The position numbers and the translations under genes were made by a program. The notes below the pieces were generated by a model. The model had not been told where the DNA came from and made no database searches. It was given only the letters and a program-made list of their open reading frames with translations. From Volvox africanus (taxonomy: Eukaryota; Chlorophyta; Chlorophyceae; Chlamydomonadales; Volvocaceae), in the NCBI GenBank assembly GCA_030268105.1, contig BSDZ01000011.1, positions 3,559,001-3,623,000 of the forward strand: a stretch of DNA of 64,000 bases. Direction: 5' to 3'. Of this stretch, positions 19,642 through 31,585 are shown one piece after another. Positions within the stretch are counted from its first letter, which is position 1. Every line of letters begins with the position of its first letter.

Positions 19642-20683
19642 ATGTTGGGACGCAAAGATAGTTCCTATCTGGGCACCGCAAGTCAGCCTGACGGCGGTCA
19701 CGCTACTAGAACTGCTTTTGTTGATCCCGATACTGTTGGGACTCATCTTATGTCAGATCCCATTGTCCTCCAGACCCCTTCGCACTTGATTGTACCATTG
19801 TTGGCAGCGGCTACAACGAGCGAAGGAGCTGGAGCGCAACGGGCTCCGGTAACACCCGCGGTTCAAGAACCTGTCGGAATACCGGAGGTAATGAAGTTGA
19901 CTATCCCCGTGCCTAAGCTTAATATATCCGCTGATGATAAGGCAAAGAATTCAGGCCATAGTGTCGCGGATAGGACACGGGCCTACGTTCGTGACGCTAG
20001 ACAATATCTGCAAGCTGTGCACGGCGGGGGATGCAACTCCATTAAATGCCTTTTCGTTGGAAATACCCTTGAGGGTGCTGCAAAGGATTGGTATGACGAG
20101 TGGACCACTGCTAGAGTCAAGTACACGTTTGATAACCTGGTCGATGCTCTCCTTGCTCGCTTTGCCACCAAAGTTCGCTCGCGCAGTAACGAGGCTCGTA
20201 AGACGCTGGCGCAAGGCACATATCATATGCGTCCACATGAAACCGTTCCTCCTTATCAGTCGCGTTTTGAGGCACTGATAACGCCTATTGTTAATTTCCC
20301 TGAGGAAGATCGTATCTTTTGGTTTCATCGTGGTCTTACCGAATCCCTTGCACGATGGTGCGCTACCGATCTTAATGGAATCCCTTTCCAGTCATACGAT
20401 GCTTTAGTAACTTTTGCTAGAGGCGCGGAGGTTCGAAATTTGGCTGGTAAAGATGCTAAACAACTTAATCCTCGCGTCCACGCGATGCGAGCGCAAGAAC
20501 TACCTTTGGAGTCGACACCGAGGGACCAGGGTCCTGATTGTCAACACCCCGTGGTGGGCGCAACCACCGCTCAGAAGGAACGACGGTATGATGCTCGCGG
20601 ACGTCAAAACACTAGTAACCGTGGGTCCTCAGGAGCTGGGCCAAGCTCTGGCCACGCAAAAGGGAAACGAAGGGGGAGCACGC
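19642..20683 (+). pseudogene. Gag of element H, 3' truncated
   Basis: ATG at 19642 (MLGRKDSS), open and closely similar to the G gag (KCLFVGNTLEGAAKDWYDEW, FWFHRGL). The zinc knuckle and the UAG are missing because a family A LTR (TGTTGTG at 20684) begins in the basic region. An upstream in-frame GTG is not the likely start. Confidence 0.88.
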
Positions 20684-21517
20684 TGTTGTGCCACGGTTCG
20701 TTTCCCGCCGATGTGTAGGTCGATGCGACCCTACGAGGCGAAGTGCTGTTTTGATGAACGCATGAACGATCAATGCATATGAATGAACTTGCATGATATA
20801 AATGTATTTGCATACATTTGTATATGCATTTGGCATGTCACCATTATCTATCGCAACATCGCATCATGGCAAATCCGCCTAGCATGCATGAAATCCCGAA
20901 TCATTGAAGTGCGCATTATGCTCGTGCTACGAAACGATAAGTAATATTATCTGATATAATATTACTTCATTACAGCACACGTTGAGAGCACCGCACTCAT
21001 CACGATACATGCCTTGCAACTGAATATCGTTATTCGGACCCTTGCATCATGCGAATGCCGGAAAGGCTTATACGTTGTTATACGTAGACATCGCCTATAC
21101 GCAGTAGGGTTGTCACACTTAGGATCGGCCTCCTAGTGTGAACCATACGACATCGCGATGCTGCGAGTATAACAGATGTGAGGACGGCTAAGTAAGACAA
21201 GACATTCGATACCAGAGAACACTCGTGTGTTCAACACTATTACTGCTAATCACTCTTCTACTTAGCCCGAGCTAAGCCTGAACTTCGCTTATCACCGCCG
21301 CGTGATGATTGCTTGCTTCCGGCGCTGACGGCAATTTAGTCCATTGCATCGCTTCAGTCTGTAAGATTGTAAGTTATATCTCTTCTTGTCCTGAAGTCTT
21401 CCGCTGTCTCTGTTTGCTCTCCCTTGCCTTGCTGTACTTGCAAGTGCTCGCGCATCGGTGTCGAAAGCCTTCAGACGCGCAGATACTTATGAGCAAGCAC
21501 GAAGGAGAGGTACAACA
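20684..21517 (+). repeat. Family A LTR, plus orientation (possible 5' LTR of element C)
   Basis: 834 bp, TGTTGTGCC...GGTACAACA. Its position and orientation fit the 5' LTR of element C, but it is separated from C's internal region by a reversed LTR piece (21518-22101). C's flanks (CACGC on the left, TTAGA on the right) do not form a target duplication. Confidence 0.88.
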
Positions 21518-22101
21518 GCGGCAAGCAATTAGCGATTAGCAGTAATAATGTTGAACACACGAGTGCTCTCCGGTATCGAATGTCTTGTCTTACTTAGCCG
21601 TCCTCGCATCTGTTATACTCACAGCATCACGATGTCGTACGATTCACACTAGGAGGCCGATCCTAAGTGTGACAACCCTACTGCGTATAGGCGATGTCTA
21701 CGTATAACAACGTATAAGCCTTTCCGGCATTCGCATGATGCAAGGGTCCGAATAATGATATTCGGTTGCAAGGCATGTATCGCGACGGGTGCGGCGCTCT
21801 CAACGTGTGCTGTAATGAAGTAATATTATATCAAATAATATTACTTATCTTTGCGTAGCACGAGCATAATGTGCACTTCAATGATTCGGGATTTCATGCA
21901 TGTTAGGCGGATTTGCCATGATGCGATGTCGCAATGGATAATGGTGACATGCCAAATGCATATATAAATATATACGAATACATTTATATCATGCAAGTTC
22001 ATTCATATGTATTGATCGTTCATGCATTCATCAAGATAGCACTTTGCCTCGTAGGGTCGCATCGACCTACGCATCAGTGGAAAACGAACCGTAGCACAAC
22101 A
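21518..22101 (-). repeat. Partial family A LTR, minus orientation
   Basis: Reads as the reverse of the LTR from the AGCGATTAGCAGTAAT area to the GCACAACA end; its other end is missing. With the preceding LTR it forms a head-to-head inverted repeat. Where it meets element C (22102), about 245 bp of C, including the primer site and leader exon 1, are lost. Confidence 0.85.
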
Positions 22102-22315
22102 GCCGCGACGACTGAGACCGGCTTTCGTCCGGACCAGTTGGCGACTCTTATTGCTCAAACTACGGAGATCAGGACTCAGCTGCGCCAGTACTTGCTGAGT
22201 TTGCTGAATCTTCTCAAGAGTACTGTCGGTAGGCTCACCGAATCGTTTGTACTCTTGCCTTTGCGATAGAAGTCGACTTCTATTATGCAAACCTAGGGTA
22301 TTGCTTCGTGTCCCA

Positions 22316-23549
22316 TGTCTACGGAACGCGACGATACGCCATTTACTAGCTTAGCTAGCCAACCCGAATTTGTTGTGGCTGCTAGAGCTCCGGATAGAGG
22401 TCTTGAGACGGTTGGCACGCGAGCCACTCAAGAGCCCCTGTCCTTCAGACCCCTGCCCACTTAATTGTGCCGCATTCAGCAGTTAATACGAATATGGACA
22501 ACACTGCTGGACCACGGGTTCTGCCATTACCTCAATCGCAAGGGCACGCTGCCATCCCTGAGGTGATGAGATTGACAATTCCCGTTCCTAGGCTTAATAT
22601 CTCGCTGACTGAAAAGACACCAGGTCCTAGCATAGCCGATGCAACTCGTGCGTACATTCGTGACGCTAAAAAGTATCTCCAGGCTGTCCATGGTGGTGAT
22701 AATGATGATATCAGGTGTCTCTTCTATGGTAACACCCTCGAGGGCTCAGCGAAGGACTGGTATCCCAAATGGACCACCGCCCGGATCGAATATACTTTTG
22801 ACGAGTTGATTGCCGCTTTGCTTGCATGGTTCGCTATTGAGGTGCAAGCACGTGATGTGGAGGCTCGTAAGGTTTTGGCGGCTGGTAGCTACCACATGCG
22901 TCGGGGTGAAAATGTACCTGCATACCAGTCACGCTTCGAAGCACTAGTGACCCCCATTGCTGATCTCACCGAGACCGAGCGTGTCTTTTGGTTTAAGCGA
23001 GGCCTGACGAAACTTTTGGCTAAATGGTGCGCTACTGACTTGTCTGGGGTGCCGTTCAAGTCGTACGATGCCTTGGTCACATTTGCTAAGGGTACGGAGA
23101 TACGACTCCTTGCCGGTGAGGAAGAAGTCAAGTCTGCCCCTCGTGCAAATACCGTGCAAGTGCAGGATCCGATTGGGAAAGCTGTAGCTCTGGACCAGGA
23201 ACTTGGAGCTACCCGCCCCACGCCTACTGCCACGATGCGACATAGCAGCCGGCAACACAAGGCGCGAGGGGGTGCTAGCTCAGGTGTCCACGGGTCAGGA
23301 GGAGCAGGTCCAAGCTCGGACCCAGCTAAGGGCAGGAAGCGTGGGGGCGCGCCGTCGTCGGCAGCCGCACAGCGCTCTGACCCCAATGCGAAGCGGACTC
23401 GCACGGATGACTCGTTTATGCCAAAATGGAATTGCAATCATTCCGAGTTCGAGCGTCGGAAAGCGGCCAATGTTTGTCTACGGTGCGCGGAGAGCCATCC
23501 TACCAAGGATTGCCCGTTGCTGCCGCCGTTTGTACCTCAGCCGAAATAG
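22316..23549 (+). pseudogene. Gag of element C, one frameshift near the start
   Basis: ATG at 22316 (MSTERDDTPF). A one-base loss at about 22440, in the run CCCCTG where A has CCCCTTTT, breaks the frame. The rest is open from about 22467 to UAG at 23547-23549, with capsid motifs and knuckle CLRCAESHPTKDC. Residue 22 upstream of the frameshift still matches element A. Confidence 0.88.
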
Positions 23550-23588
23550 GGGCTTGCCCGGGTTCCTGCGGAGGGGGCACCACCCGGG
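23547..23588 (+). promoter_or_regulatory. Gag-pol UAG with downstream stem-loop, element C
   Basis: UAG 23547-23549, spacer GGGCTTG, stem CCCGGGT (23557-23563), 18-nt loop, stem ACCCGGG (23582-23588). A perfect 7-bp helix. Pol continues in the gag frame. Confidence 0.78.
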
Positions 23589-26500
23589 ATTTCTGAACTA
23601 ACACGTGGTCGGTGGTCATCCTTACGGCCAGCCGTGAAGGCATTGTTGCCTTGCATACTTGGACACATCGAGCGAGTCATTGCGCGACGCATCACGCTTG
23701 ACGGACGCACGGGACTTCTCTGCTTCGATCCGCTGTGTAACCTGTTGACACCACGCCGTCCCCTGTCGTCTATCGATCTGTCAAACCACGTGGTTTTGTT
23801 CATCCCCTCGTCTCTGCGTGAGATGTCGGAACAGTTGGCCGTATACAGGAGATGTAGGCGTCAACATCCAGGCACCGCCGCATGTGTTTTACTCCCTGCT
23901 TTCTGTCGACGCAAGGCAGAGGCATTGTTAAGGGGTATGCGGTGTGTCCACCGGTTCGAGCCGGGCACCGTTTTGTTTAATGGTGTGGATCGGGAGGGTA
24001 TGCTGGCTCCGTGGCCAGGGACATCCTACTCGGTTGACGTTTGGTACGAAGCTCCTGATGAGGGTCCCATAAGTTACGGACCCACCCTAAGTGCACTGAC
24101 GTTATCTGCTGGGCAGACGCTCATAGATAACCGTGTTCCGGTGGTTCAGATCGGTTTGAATGGCCATACTCTGAAGGCACTCGTTGACACCGGTGCCAGC
24201 GACGACTTCATCTCTGTCGCAGAGGTGAATGCGCTGGGGTTGACCCCAGAGTCGTCTGATTGTCCACAGGTTACCCTCGCCGACGGGGGTAAGCATCCCA
24301 TCGTGGGCAGGACCCTTTGCGTGTTGTGACCCAGCCGTACGTGCTGCAGGGCTTGGCAGAGACTGCACCGTACATAATGGGGTCTGCGACATTACGACAG
24401 TACCGCGCGCGCATCGACATGGAGACCGCAACCCTGCATATGTGCAAGGGTACTCTGTCGATTAAGGTACCTTTCCTGTCGTTCGAACATGTCACACCGG
24501 AGGGGGGCGAAGCTGAGGCGGTGCCTATGGTTAATTTCGCCGTGACCGCAATGGCCGCGCGAATCGAACCAGAGCTAGTCGGGCGTAAGGAAGCCGTCCG
24601 TTTGTTACGGAAGGGTGCCCACGGACTGCTTTTGAGGCCACGGGTGGGCTGTACTGCCACCACCGCGCAGACTTCTGTGGATCCTGAGGCTGAGGCCCTA
24701 CTGTCGCAGTATGAGGACGTCTTCAAAGATATCCCCGGGCTGCCACATATGCGTCCTGTTGATCACACAATCCCTCTCATGCCTGGAGCACAACCTAAGG
24801 CCCGGCCAATGTACAGGTTGAGTCCATTGGAGCTGGATGAGGTAAAGCGCCAGGTGACGGATTTGCTTGCGAAGGGTATGATACGCCCCAGCACATCCCC
24901 GTATTCTGCTCCGATTTTGTTTGTCGGTAAGAAGGATGGGACCTTGCGCATGTGCATCGATTACCGGGGGTTGAATGCGAGCACGGTGAAGAATCACTAC
25001 CCTTTGCCACGCGTTGACGACCTGTCGGATAAGCTGAAGGGTTCGGCTTATTTTTCCTCGATTGACTTGCAACAGGGCTACAATCAGATTCGCATCGCTG
25101 CCTCTGATATTCCGAAAACCGCTTTTCGGACGCCTTTCGGTCACTTTGAGTATATGGTCCTATCGTTTGGGTTAACCAATGCCCCTGCGACGTTTCAGGC
25201 GGTCATGGACCGCATGTTTTGGCCGTTTATCGACAGGTTCGTTGTTTGCTACCTGGATGACATCTTGGTTTACTCTAAGACGCGCGAGGAGCACTTGGAG
25301 CATCTTCGGCTCGTGCTCGACGTGATGAGGCGGGAGCAATTGTTTGCTAAACGCGCCAAATGCTTTTGGGCGCAGCCTCAGGTGGAATATTTGGGCCACA
25401 TTGTGTCGGCCACCGGTGTGAAGATGGACCCGCGGAAGGTCGCCGTGGTTCGCGATTGGCCCGCGCCTCAGAACCTCACAGAGCTGCGTAAGTTCCTTGG
25501 CTTGACCAATTATTTCCGAAAGTTCATTGAAAGATATTCCATCATCGCGGCCCCGCTTACTAACTTAACTCGCAAAGGCGTTTTCGTTTCACTCGAGTCG
25601 TGGACGTCACAATGCCAGCGGGCATTCGAAGAGCTCAAGCGAACCGTTGCCGAAGAAGTCACCCTCGCATTCCCTGACTACTCGTTGCCGTTTCGTGTTG
25701 AGGTGGTGTCTGATGCCTCAGTATTTGGAAGCGGCGCTGTATTGTTACAGGAAGGGCGACCTATCGCCTTCACGAGTAAAAAGTTTTCTGGTGCGGAGAT
25801 TCGCTACACCACCGGGGAACAGGAGCTTCTGGCAGTGCTGCATGCTTTAAAGGAATGGCGCTGTTACCTCGAGGGACGCCCATTTACTTTAAAGACTGAC
25901 CACAAGCCCCTAACGTTTTTGCAAAGCGTTCCGACGTTGAACCGCCGTCGAGCTAGGTGGATGGAATACCTAGCTAGGTTCGACTGCACCTGGGAGTACA
26001 TTTCTGGTAAACCTAATATTGCCGATGCTCTCAGTCGACATCCGTCGCTACACGCTGCAATTTTGGCAGCGCCCGTCCTGCGACCGCGTAGCGAGGAGGT
26101 GCCGATCGCGATGGACCTCGCGGAGCGGTTGAAGGTTGCCTACAACGCCGACGCCTGGTTCTCGGAGCCGGCTAATGTGGAATACCTTTGCAAGCAGAAT
26201 GGCCTTTGGCTACGGACGGAGGGTGCAGGTACGCAAATCGTCGTTCCGAACGATGACGCGCTACGCTTCGATATCCTTGCGCGGTTCCACGAGGACCCGT
26301 TAGCAGGACACCCTGGTAGCAAGCGGTTGGTCGAGTTGGTGCAACGTTCATTCTGGTGGCCTCGTTTGGCTAAGGATGCGGCGAACTTCGTACAGACATG
26401 CAGTCTGTGCCAGCGCAATAAGGCTTTGTCCGGTAAGGGCCATGGGTTGTTGCAACCGTTGCCTGTCCCGGATGTGCCTTGGGAAAGTGTTTCCATGGAC

Positions 26501-27564
26501 TTCGTAGTCGTGCTGCCCAAAACTGAGGGGGGATATGATGCGGTATTCGTTATGGTCGATCGTCTGACTAAGATGGTTCACCTAGCACCATGCACATCAT
26601 CCTGCACGGCTGAGCAAACCGCACGCTTGTTTTTCGATAATGTGGTTCGGTTACACGGTGTTCCCAAAAACGTGATCTCGGACCGCGGTGGGCAGTTCAC
26701 GTCTAAGTTTTGGGAAGCGCTCTGCAAGCTAGTTGGCATGCGCGTCAACCTGAGCACAGCGTACCACCCGCAGACTGATGGTCAAACCGAACGCACAAAC
26801 CGCACGTTGGGGGATATGTTGCGCAATTATGCTGGTCGCACACCTCTCGTTTGGGATACGTATTTGACTGCGGCAGAATTCGCGCTTAACAACGCTGTTA
26901 ACCGCTCTACAGGCAAAAGTCCGTTCTTTCTCAACTATGGATTTCATCCCGCGCTACCCGTGTGGTGTGAGTTGGAAGTGAACGTGCCTGCTGTGAAGCT
27001 TTTTGCCAAGTCTTTTATGTCCCGAATCACAGACGCGAAGTCGTGTTTGGACGCGGCGCAGCAACGAACGACGGAGTACTACAACAAATCCAAGCAGGAT
27101 GTGACGTTTTTGGAAGGGCAACTCGTGTTGCTAAGCACCAAGAACTTGCGTACCTTGGCCAATGGATCCCGAAAACTTTTACCCCGCTGGATTGGTCCGT
27201 ATCCTGTCGTGCGCATGGTCGGGAATGTGGCTGTGGAGCTTGCATTGCCCGCTGATATGACCATTCACCCCACGTTTCACGTATCGCTTGTCCGTCCTTA
27301 TCGTGGCAACCCGTCCCTGAGCCTGCTAACACCCCCGCAGCGATCGAACCAGTTAAACAGAAGTTTTACGATGTGGAGCTGGTGTAAGATTATCATGCGC
27401 GTTGTGTGGGCCGACACCGACGTAAGCGGACAGTACACGAGTACTTGGTCAAGTGGACAGGGTATACCAGCGAGCACAACTCGTGGGAACCGGCACGCAA
27501 CTTCTCGCAGGACATGAAGCCCCTGCTCGAAGAAGCCCGCAAACGTGCCACACAAGCCCAATGA
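23550..27564 (+). pseudogene. Pol of element C, frameshifted
   Basis: Open to about 24313, where a 22-nt deletion after the protease (HPIVGR) shifts the frame. It reopens at 24317 for 1066 codons: [13 protein letters not shown], RNase H TDHKPLTF, integrase with zinc module and DDE core. The 4-nt deletion shared with remnant B, at about 27308, and a second deletion near 27355 destroy the link to the chromodomain, which lies in another frame up to 27564. Confidence 0.88.
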
Positions 27565-27623
27565 CCCCTGTAGTCGATACTGTATGAAGCAGCGAGGACG
27601 CTGCATACGGGAAGGGGGATAAT

Positions 27624-28455
27624 TGTTGTGCCACGGTTCGTTTCCCGCCGATGCGTAGGTCGATGCGACCCTACGAGGCGAAGTGCTGTTTTGATGAACG
27701 CATGAATGATCAATGCATATGAATGAACTTGCATGATATAAATGTATTTGCATACATTTATATATGCATTTGGCATGTCACCATTATCTATCGTGACATC
27801 GCATCATGGCAAATCCGCCTAACATGCATGAAATCCCGAATCATTGAAGTGCGCATTATGCTCGTGCTACGAAACGATAAGTAATATTATAAGATATAAT
27901 ATTACTTCATTACAGCACACGTTGAGAGCGCCGCACTCGTCATGATACATGCCTTGCAACCGAATATCGTTATTCGGACCCTTGCATCATGCGAATGCCG
28001 GAAAGGCTTATACGTTGTTATACGTAGACATTGCCTATACGCAGTAGGGTTGTCACACTTAGGATCGGCCTCCTAGTGTGAACCATATGACATCGCGATG
28101 CTGCGAGTATAACAGATGTGAGGACGGCTAAGTAAGACAAGACATTCGATACCGGAGAACACTCGTGTGTTCAACACTATTACTGCTAATCGCTCTTCTA
28201 CTTACTGAGCTAAGCCTGAACTTCGCTTATCACCGCCGCGTGATGATTGCTTGCTTCCGGCGCTGACGGCGATTTCGTCCATTGCATCGCTTCGGTCTGT
28301 AAGATTGTAAGTTATATCTCTTCTTGTCCTGAAGTCTTCCGCTGTCTCTGTTTGCTCTCCCTTGCCTTGCTGTACTTGCAAGTGCTCGCACATCAGTGTC
28401 GAAAGCCTTCAGACAAGCAGATACTTATGAGCAAACACGAACGAGAGGTACAACA
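27624..28455 (+). repeat. 3' LTR of element C (family A)
   Basis: 832 bp from TGTTGTGCCACGG to GAGAGGTACAACA, after the purine tract. It matches 20684-21517 with scattered differences. Confidence 0.92.
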
Positions 28456-28825
28456 TTAGAGAACTTTAAGTGCGTTAACTTCCATGCACGCTATGTATTT
28501 TTGCTTGCGTATGGGTCTCTAACGCTTGCGTTGCGTTAGGCCTAACGCACACCTTAGAATCTATGTGGGTGCGTTTGACATTGGGTTAGCTAACGCAAAA
28601 TAAACGCAAACATTTTCGTTCCCTCCCAAAAACGTTTATTTGCGATTGCGTTAGGTGTGTTAGGATTGCATTAGCGATACGTAAACAATAACGCAATGCG
28701 TTTGTTTTGCGTTAGGCTTTGTGTTAGCTCGCGTTAGTTTGCGTTAAGCTTGCGTTAGGCTTGCGTTAGGGGTCCCTAACGCGAGCCTAACGCGAGCTAA
28801 CGCACGAATTCCTTGTTATAGTGTG
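28456..28825. repeat. Cluster of GCGTTAG / CTAACGC motifs
   Basis: About 350 bp between two LTRs, holding roughly fifteen or more copies of GCGTTAG(G) or its complement in both orientations. These include the perfect palindrome GCGTTAGGCCTAACGC (near 28535) and the hairpin GCGTTAGGG-GT-CCCTAACGC (near 28770). It is unrelated to either LTR family. It could be a remnant of a DNA transposon with subterminal repeats, or a protein-binding array. No coding frame was seen. Confidence 0.7.
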
Positions 28826-29530
28826 TGTTTACAAACCGCAAGGCAATTCAATGCAAGTAAGATGACAGCGGAAGACTCAGCAACAAGGAAAGATCCAACT
28901 CACAATAGTCTTCGATTACAGATTGGTAGTCGGCCGTCAGCCCCCGTGGGCAATGTTCATTATCCAGCTGGAGATGGTATGCTGGAATAGCTCAGGCCTA
29001 ATATATATGAGTAAAACGTATATATGAGAATTATATTGAGTTAAGTACACTGGTACTTAATCCAAAGTAGCGTCGAGCCGACTTCGGCCTCTAGGCGGCC
29101 ATCCTCGCACCTATCACGTCGTGATACCGATGTGCAGTACAGGTCTCACTGCATTTCCATCTCAAGTGTGAGTACCTTGGTAAGACTGCTCTAAATACCT
29201 TCGTAGCACTGTTCTAAATACCGCGTAATCCGTGATATTAATGAATGCAACGCATGCAATATGCGAAGGTCCAAATACCGATATTCGGTTGCCGACCCAA
29301 CCATCACGATCGTCGCCTTCTCGCATACGCTTATGGTTTATGACGTAAATGAGGTAATAATATTTAAAGTATTATTACGTGATATAAAATGCCAATGGAT
29401 AGATCGCGCATTGATATCAACTTCGAGTCAAACATGTTGACCGACAGCGTGATGTCGTAGATGATAATGCGACGTGCCTGATTAGCTAGATATACTCGAA
29501 TATATCCTGCTAATATGATTATATCATGTT
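28826..29530 (-). repeat. Family D LTR fragment, minus orientation
   Basis: Matches the LTR at 30710 from the ACAGCAAGGCAATTCAATG area to the ATGATTATATCATG area. Both ends are missing. It runs directly into the RNase H end of fragment F. Confidence 0.85.
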
Positions 29531-30709
29531 CAATAGTGATAGAATGGATGTCGACTGAGGGCGTCAGCAATATTAATTCTGCCGGCTATATATTCCCATG
29601 TACAGTCAAAACAAGATAGATACTCCATCCACCGGGCTTGTAGTCGGTTGAGCGTGGGGATACTTTGTAAAAATGTCAGCTGCTTGTGGTCGGTCTTCAG
29701 TGTAAAAGGGCGGCCTTTGAGGTAACAACGCCATTCCTTCAAAGCATGTAGAACTGCCAACAGCTCCTGTTCTCCAGTCGTGTATCGGGTCTCCCCACCC
29801 GAGAATTTCTTACTCGTGAAGGCAATCGGTCGTCCTTCCTGCAACAATACAGTGCCGCTTCCTTGTAGGGAAGCATCCGATATTACTTCTATGCAGAACA
29901 GCAGCGAGTAATCAGGAAACGAGAGGGTAACGTCGTCGGCGACGATTCGCTTGAGCTCTTCGAATGCCCGCTGACACCCGGGTGTCCAAGCTTCGAGAGA
30001 AGCGAAGCCTCCTTTCCTCGTCAGATTTGTAAGCGGGGCCACAATCATGGAGTATTTATTAATAAACTTACGGAAGTAGTTGGTCAAACCTAAGAACTGG
30101 CGTAGTTCGGTGAGGTTCTGAGGCGCGGGCCATTCACGAACCACAGCTACCTTCCGTGGATCCATTCTTATTCCAGTGGCCGACACGATGTGGCCCAAAT
30201 ACTCCACTTGAGGCTGCACACAAAAACATTTGGCGTGTTTAGCAAACAATTGCTCCCACTTCATCACCTCAAGCACGAGCTCGAGATGCTTCAGGTGCTC
30301 CTCACGCGTCTTGGAATATATTAAAATATCATCCAAATAACAAATGACAAACCTGTCGATCTACGGTCTGAACATGAGATCCATCACTGCTTGAAATGTG
30401 GCGGGCACATTAGTAAGTCCAAACGACAAGACCGTGTACTTGAAGTGACCAAAGGGGGTCCGAAAAGTGGTTTTCAGAATATCAGAAGCAGCAATGCATA
30501 TCTGATTATACCCCTGTTGAAGATCATTCGAGGAAAAATATGCTGAGCCCTTCAGCTTATCGAGCAGGTCATTGACGCGTGGCAAAGGGTAGAGATTTTT
30601 AATTGTAGTCGCATTCAAGCCCCAATAATCAATGCACATGCGCAACGTCCCATCCTTCTTACCGACAGACTATATCGGTGCGGAATATGGCGATGTGCTG
30701 GGCCGAACC
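29531..30709 (-). pseudogene. Family D pol fragment F (RT and RNase H), left part
   Basis: On the minus strand: RT fragments 30645-30361, a stop (TAG in place of the Tyr codon of FRPYIDR) and the frame 30336-29530 with YMDDILIYSKT-like start, RNase H TDHKQLTF and ADALSRH. It ends abruptly at the LTR fragment. The RT N-terminus is interrupted at 30709 by element E and continues at 36789. GAACC at 30705-30709 is E's left target duplication. Confidence 0.88.
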
Positions 30710-31523
30710 TGTTGTATCCTTCCTTCTTCGATCATGCACTGAATCTGCACGTCTGAATGTAAGCTACGTGCGCACCGTGCTTACGAACAGCAAGGCAATT
30801 CAATGCGAGCAAAGTGACAGCGGAAGACTCAAGGATAAGGAAAGATGCAACTTACAATAGTCTTCATTTACAAATCGGTAGATGGCCATCAGACCCCGCG
30901 GGCAATGTTCATCACTCGGCTGCAGATGGGATGCTAGAATAGCTCAGGCCGAATATAAATGAGTATATCGTATGTATGCAAATTAGATAGAGTTAAGTAC
31001 ACGAGTACTTAGTCCAAAGTAGCGCGAGCCGACTTCGGTCTCTAGGCGACCATCCTCGCACCTATCACGTTGTGATACCGATGCGCAGTACAGGTCTCAC
31101 TGGATTCCGATCTCAAGTGTGAGTACCTTTGTAGCACTGTTCTAAATACCATGTCATCCGTGATATTATTGAATGCAATGCATGCAATATGCGAAGGTCC
31201 AAATATCGATATTCGGTTGCCGACCCAACCATCACGATCGTCGCCTTCTCGCATACGCTTATGGTTTATGACGTAAATGAGGTAATAATATTTAAAGTAT
31301 TATTATGTGATATAAAATGCCAATGGATAGATCGCGCATTAATTATCAGCCTCGAGTCAAACATGTTGACCGACAGCGTGATGTCGTAGATGATAATGTC
31401 ACATGCCTGATTAGCTAGATATACTTGAGTATATCATGCTAATATGATTGTATTATGCTTCATGATGTTCAGATGCATTGCGGCCTATTTCAGTGCAAGT
31501 GGGGATCGAACCGGCGTACAACA
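30710..31523 (-). repeat. 3' LTR of element E (family D)
   Basis: 814 bp, TGTTGTATCC...GCGTACAACA on the plus strand. It is preceded on the internal side by the purine tract (plus ATCCCCCCTCC at 31527-31537). Very similar to 35975-36788. Confidence 0.93.
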
Positions 31524-31585
31524 ACTATCCCCCCTCCTGTATGCAGCGTCCTCACTGCATCGGACAGCATTGACTGCAGAGATCA

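Larger units (their letters stand above)
18258..20683 (+). mobile_element. Truncated family D element H (5' LTR, leader, gag)
   Basis: 5' LTR 18258-19176, primer-binding site TGGTATTGAGACGGG, leader ORF, then gag. The gag is cut at 20683 by the start of a family A LTR before its zinc knuckle. The rest of H is not found downstream. The five bases before the LTR are CTATG; no partner is available to confirm a duplication. Confidence 0.88.
20684..28455 (+). mobile_element. Damaged family A element C
   Basis: Probable 5' LTR 20684-21517, reversed LTR piece, internal region from 22102, gag 22316-23549 (frameshifted), UAG plus stem-loop, pol 23550-27564 (frameshifted), hairpin 27589-27604 and purine tract GGGAAGGGGGAT, 3' LTR 27624-28455. 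Most of RT, RNase H and integrase is open, so this is an older relative of element A. Confidence 0.87.

Noticed and set aside
28456..28825. Telomere-type repeat
   Set aside because: The motif GCGTTAG is not the TTTTAGGG or TTAGGG type, is not tandem and occurs in both orientations.
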